DNA from: an actinobacterium LLX17
GTDB taxonomy: Bacteria; Actinomycetota; Actinomycetes; Propionibacteriales; Nocardioidaceae
Length of the DNA stretch: 64,000 nucleotides
Assembly (NCBI GenBank): GCA_000471045.1
Contig: KI301992.1
Coordinates: forward strand, 1,118,568 to 1,182,567
Direction: 5' to 3'
Shown here: positions 60,851 through 64,000 of the stretch, piece after piece
How the letters are laid out: every line of letters begins with the position of its first letter
How positions within the stretch are numbered: the stretch's first letter is position 1
Notes under the pieces: generated by a model
The model's input: the letters and a program-made list of their open reading frames with translations, nothing else
What the model was told of the DNA's origin: nothing
The model's database searches: none
Made by a program: the position numbers and the translations under genes

Positions 60851-61932
60851 GCTGGGAGGGCGACGAGACGCCGCTCGGTGGAGTTGAGCACCTCGAGACC
60901 GTCATCGGTCACGACGGCGATGTCCTCGATACGCGCGCCCCACGCGCCGGGACGGTAGATGCCGGGCTCGATCGAGAACGCCATGCCCGGCTCGAGCACC
61001 CGCTGGTTGCCCTCGACGATGTAGGGCTCCTCGTGGGTCTGCACGCCGATGCCGTGCCCCGTGCGGTGGATGAAGAGGTCGCCGTAGCCGGCGTCGGCGA
61101 TGATCTGGCGTCCCACGCGGTCGACCGACTCGGCCGTGACACCCGGGCCGGCGTGGGCGCGCTGCGCCTCTTGCGCCGTGAGCAGCACGTCGTAGGCCTC
61201 GGTGTATCCCTCGGGAGGCACGCCGCCGACCAGGTAGTTGCGGGTGCTGTCGGAGCAGTATCCGGCCGGGGTGGTGCCACCGATGTCGACCACCACCGGA
61301 TCGCCGGCCTCGATCACCCGGTCGCTGACCTCGTGGTGGGGCGATGCACCGTTCGGACCGGACCCCACGATGACGAAGTCGACGCTCTCGTGCCCCTCCT
61401 CGACGAGCGCGAGGGCGATGTCGTGCCCGACCTCGCGCTCGGTGCGTTCGGGGCGCAGCCATTCCCCCATGCGGCGGTGCACCCGGTCGATCGCGGCACC
61501 CGCGTCGCGCAGAGCAGCGACCTCGGCGGCGTCCTTGCGCATGCGCAGCTCGGTCAGCACGGGGCCGGCGAGCACCTGCTCCGTGGTCGGCAGGGCGTCT
61601 CGGAGGGCGAGCACGCGGGAGGCCCACATCTCGTCGTCGAGTGCCACGCGGCGCACGTCGCCGAGCAGGCTGCGCACGAGGGCGAACGGGTCGTCGGTCT
61701 CGTTCCAGGCGGCGATGTCGCAGGAGATGCCGGACGCCTCGGCGGCGGCGACCTCGAGCGCCGGTGCCACCAGCACCGGGTCACCCTCGGTGGGGAGCAC
61801 CAGGCAGGTGAGCCGCTCCAGCGGCTTGGCCGCGTACCCGGTCAGGTAGCGCAGGTCGGCACCCGGCGTGACGAGCAGTGCGTCAATACCGGCCTGGGCC
61901 GCGTGCTCGCGGGCACGCTGCAGTCGCTCCAT
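60847..61932 (-). CDS. M24 metallopeptidase (Xaa-Pro aminopeptidase-like)
   Basis: 361 aa. The creatinase N-domain (ALLVTPGADLRYLTGY) is followed by the pita-bread fold with all metal ligands: VVVDIGG (Asp), CSDSTRN (Asp), HRTGHGIG (His), FSIEPGIY (Glu) and ARIEDI (Glu). It cleaves peptides with proline at position two. ATG 61932 follows TAGGCT (61940-61945) by seven bases. It is divergent from the exonuclease gene, whose promoter is also of this type. Confidence 0.9.
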   Translation of the reverse strand: MERLQRAREHAAQAGIDALLVTPGADLRYLTGYAAKPLERLTCLVLPTEGDPVLVAPALEVAAAEASGISCDIAAWNETDDPFALVRSLLGDVRRVALDDEMWASRVLALRDALPTTEQVLAGPVLTELRMRKDAAEVAALRDAGAAIDRVHRRMGEWLRPERTEREVGHDIALALVEEGHESVDFVIVGSGPNGASPHHEVSDRVIEAGDPVVVDIGGTTPAGYCSDSTRNYLVGGVPPEGYTEAYDVLLTAQEAQRAHAGPGVTAESVDRVGRQIIADAGYGDLFIHRTGHGIGVQTHEEPYIVEGNQRVLEPGMAFSIEPGIYRPGAWGARIEDIAVVTDDGLEVLNSTERRLVALPA

Positions 61933-61976
61933 GCCGACGAGCCTATCGACCACGGCCGCGGCCCTAGACTCCCAGC

Positions 61977-62888
61977 ATGGCCGGACGACTGCTGCTGCTG
62001 GACACCGCAAGCCTCTACTACCGCGCGTTCTTCGGCCTGCCCGACAGCCTCAAGGCCCCGGACGGGACCGTGGTGAACGCGGTGCGCGGCATGCTCGACT
62101 TCACCGCGACGCTCGTCGAGCGCTACGAGCCCGAGGCGGTCGTCGCCTGCTGGGACGACGACTGGCGCCCCCAGTGGCGTGTCGACCTGGTCGACACCTA
62201 CAAGACGCAGCGGCTCGCCGAGGGCTCGGCCGACTCCGAGGAGACACCGGACCTGCTCGCCCCGCAGGTGCCGCTGATCGCCGAGGTGCTGGCCGCGGCA
62301 GGCATCCCGATGATCGGTGCCGCTGATGCCGAGGCCGACGACGTCATCGGCACGCTGGTGCACCGCTGGAAGGGCCCGATCGACGTGGTCACCGGCGACC
62401 GCGACCTCATGCAGCTGGTGGACGACTCCCAGCCGGTGCGTCTGCTCTACACCGCCCGCGGCGTGGCCAAGCACGAGGTCGTCGACGACGCGTGGGTCGA
62501 GGCGAAGTACGGCGTCCCGCCGTCGCGCTACGTCGACTACGCGGTGCTGCGTGGCGACGCCAGCGACGGGCTGCCCGGGGTGGCCGGCATCGGTGAGAAG
62601 ACCGCGGCCGCGCTCATCGCCGAGCACGGCGACATCGACGCCATCCTCGCGGCGGCCGACGACCGGTCGGTGACGATGCGGCCCAAGGTCCGCAGCTCGC
62701 TGCAGGACTCCGCCGACTACGTCGCGCGGGCCCGGGAGGTCGTCACGGTGCGGGCCGAGCTCGACGTCCCCGAGGTCGAGCCGCTGCAGCCGCTCGACGA
62801 GCAGGCCGTGGCGACGCTGACCGCGTTCGGTGAGCGGTGGGGCGTCGAGAGCCCCGTGGGCCGCCTGGTGGAGCGCCTCAGCCGCTGA
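61977..62888 (+). CDS. 5'-3' exonuclease (FEN-like, PolA N-domain homologue)
   Basis: 303 aa. LLLLDTASLYYRAFFGLPDSL, DADDVIGTL (metal acids as EADD), VVTGDRDLMQLVDD and the helix-3-turn-helix DGLPGVAGIGEKTAAALI are the conserved blocks of the stand-alone 5'-3' exonuclease. It is expected to remove RNA primers or flaps. TAGACT lies six bases before ATG 61977, a leaderless start. Its last 11 bases overlap the helY-like gene on the opposite strand. Confidence 0.9.
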   Translation: MAGRLLLLDTASLYYRAFFGLPDSLKAPDGTVVNAVRGMLDFTATLVERYEPEAVVACWDDDWRPQWRVDLVDTYKTQRLAEGSADSEETPDLLAPQVPLIAEVLAAAGIPMIGAADAEADDVIGTLVHRWKGPIDVVTGDRDLMQLVDDSQPVRLLYTARGVAKHEVVDDAWVEAKYGVPPSRYVDYAVLRGDASDGLPGVAGIGEKTAAALIAEHGDIDAILAAADDRSVTMRPKVRSSLQDSADYVARAREVVTVRAELDVPEVEPLQPLDEQAVATLTAFGERWGVESPVGRLVERLSR

Positions 62889-64000
62889 GCGAGCTGTACT
62901 CGACGACACCGCGGCGCAGCTCGTCGAGCGCGGTGCGGGCCGTGGAGCGGAGCTTCCCGGGACCAGCCGCCACCGCGATCTGCGCCAGCACGTCGATCAG
63001 CTGCTTCATCGAGCGCACGAAGTCACCCGCGGCGAGGTCGGTGAGCGCCAACACTTCGTCCAGGGACGCACCGTCGACCCACCGTGAGACGCCGGCGGCG
63101 AAGCCGAAGTCCGGCGAGCGCAGGAAACGTAACCGGTGCTGCCGCTCCAGCTGCGCGAGATCGGCGTGCAGATCGAGCATCCGGTCGGCGACCTCGCGCT
63201 GGCGCAGCGTGCCGAACTGCGGCGGTGGCGCATCCTCGAGGTTGCGGGACGTGTAGGTGAGCCCGCTGGCGACGGCGGCCAGGTCGGCCGGGCTGAGCCC
63301 GTCCCAGACGTTGCGGGTCAGGCACTCGCTGACCAGCAGGTCGAGCTCGCCGTAGAGGCGCTGCAGACGCACGCCGCTCTCGGTGACTTCGTCGCCGTCG
63401 AGGTAGCCCAGCTGGTCGAGCACCTGACAGACGCGGTCGAACTGCCGCGCCACGGTGTTGGTGCGCTGCTCGATCGTGCGTCGCCGCTGCTCGGTGTCCT
63501 TGGCCAGCTTCTGGTGCCGCTCGGCCCATCGGGCGTGTGACTCGCGGTCGGGGCAGTCGTGGCACGGGTGCTCGCGCATCTGGCGGCGCAGCTCGGCGAT
63601 GCGGGGATCGACGTCGGCACCGGCGGAGTCGCGATGATGGCGCGGCGGCGGACCGTGCGGCACCTTCTGGCGGAGGGCGATCGCCAGGTCGCGCCGCGAC
63701 TGCGGGTTGCGGGCGTTGAACGACTTGGGGATGCGCATCTGGTCGATCGGCGTGACCGGGACGGCGAAGTCGACGACCGCCAGGCGACGTGCGTGCCGGC
63801 TCTCGGTGAGCACCATGGGGCGCGGGCCGTCGTGGTCGGCGCGGTTGCCGGGGTCCAGCACCACGGCGGTGCCGGCCCACTTGCCGCGCGGCACGTCGAT
63901 GATGTCCCCCCGGCGCAGGGCGAGCAGGGACTCGGCCACCTCCTGGCGAGCACGCTGGCGCCGGTCCTTGGCGCCGGAGGCCTCGATGTCGCTGATCTGA
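62878..64000 (-). CDS. helY: HelY/Ski2-like DEAD/DEAH helicase, C-terminal part (partial)
   Basis: At least 373 residues; the frame stays open to the window edge, so the N-terminal helicase motifs lie outside. The visible part includes the EASGAKDRRQRARQEVAESLLALRRGDII stretch, the beta-barrel KOW-like segment and the C-terminal DSHCT-type helical domain (LGYLDGDEVTESGVRLQRLYGELDLLVSECL, SFGFAAGVSRWVDGASLDEVL-like region). This fits HelY of mycobacteria, a ski2-like helicase of unknown target. Convergent with the exonuclease gene by 11 bases. Confidence 0.85.
   Translation of the reverse strand, partial: QISDIEASGAKDRRQRARQEVAESLLALRRGDIIDVPRGKWAGTAVVLDPGNRADHDGPRPMVLTESRHARRLAVVDFAVPVTPIDQMRIPKSFNARNPQSRRDLAIALRQKVPHGPPPRHHRDSAGADVDPRIAELRRQMREHPCHDCPDRESHARWAERHQKLAKDTEQRRRTIEQRTNTVARQFDRVCQVLDQLGYLDGDEVTESGVRLQRLYGELDLLVSECLTRNVWDGLSPADLAAVASGLTYTSRNLEDAPPPQFGTLRQREVADRMLDLHADLAQLERQHRLRFLRSPDFGFAAGVSRWVDGASLDEVLALTDLAAGDFVRSMKQLIDVLAQIAVAAGPGKLRSTARTALDELRRGVVEYSSLSG

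Overview
The window is 64 kb of very GC-rich, densely packed bacterial DNA. Gene content points to an actinobacterium. It has the pgsA-like / DUF881 / small basic protein / DUF881 / gcvH / garA / ftsR block, RbpA, a mycothiol-dependent-type isomerase, an adjacent Ppm1 and Lnt pair, a HelY-type helicase, a DUF222-HNH protein and a SigK/RskA pair. A Nocardioidaceae-like genus (Nocardioides or Aeromicrobium type) is my inference; nothing here fixes the genus. I see no rRNA, tRNA, CRISPR, insertion sequence or prophage, and no gene-free gap above about 240 bases.

Layout. 0-2.8 kb: molybdate uptake (modB end, modC) and molybdopterin synthesis (moaC, moaD, moaE, mog). 2.9-5.5 kb: two probable nucleases (an orphan PD-(D/E)XK protein and a DUF222-HNH protein). 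5.6-8.5 kb: BASS transporter, ABC ATPase, ornithine aminotransferase. 8.5-14.6 kb: a copper-handling cluster (two YcnI proteins, a CopC-CopD-YtkA fusion, CopC, a CopD-CtaG fusion), then superoxide dismutase. 15.4-24 kb: the DUF881/gcvH/garA/ftsR block, then a glycine riboswitch and gcvP. 24-27.5 kb: hydrolase, rskA-sigK, a small membrane/SRPBCC operon. 27.5-31.7 kb: assimilatory sulfate reduction (cysH-cysD-cysN-cysG). 31.8-37.2 kb: assorted housekeeping and unknown genes. 37.3-38.6 kb: two type II toxin-antitoxin modules facing each other across a dif-like XerC/XerD site. 38.6-46.7 kb: a large exported protein, hydrolase, threonine dehydratase-like enzyme, two-component system and MMPL exporter. 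46.7-49 kb: a HelR/HelD-type RNA polymerase ATPase behind a rifamycin-associated-element palindrome. 49-58 kb: TetR, DUF2236 protein, esterase, MBL hydrolase, YdcZ-like transporter, an XRE-MurA fusion, GDPD, MFS. 58-64 kb: rbpA behind a SigR-type promoter, ppm1-lnt, an M24 peptidase, a 5'-3' exonuclease and the C-terminal part of a helY-like helicase.

The strongest unexpected signal is architectural. The heptamer GGGGGAG occurs on the + strand at 17 places left of 37.4 kb, and I found no copy in the opposite orientation there. Right of 39.1 kb I found 17 copies of its complement CTCCCCC and none of GGGGGAG. The polarity switches in a 1.8 kb interval that contains the dif-like sequence at 37,989-38,016. 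The window therefore probably spans the replication terminus, with dif at about 38.0 kb.

A second recurrent feature is a TAnnnT hexamer 6-7 bases before the start codon of at least 13 genes, as expected for leaderless transcripts. It was used below to choose starts.
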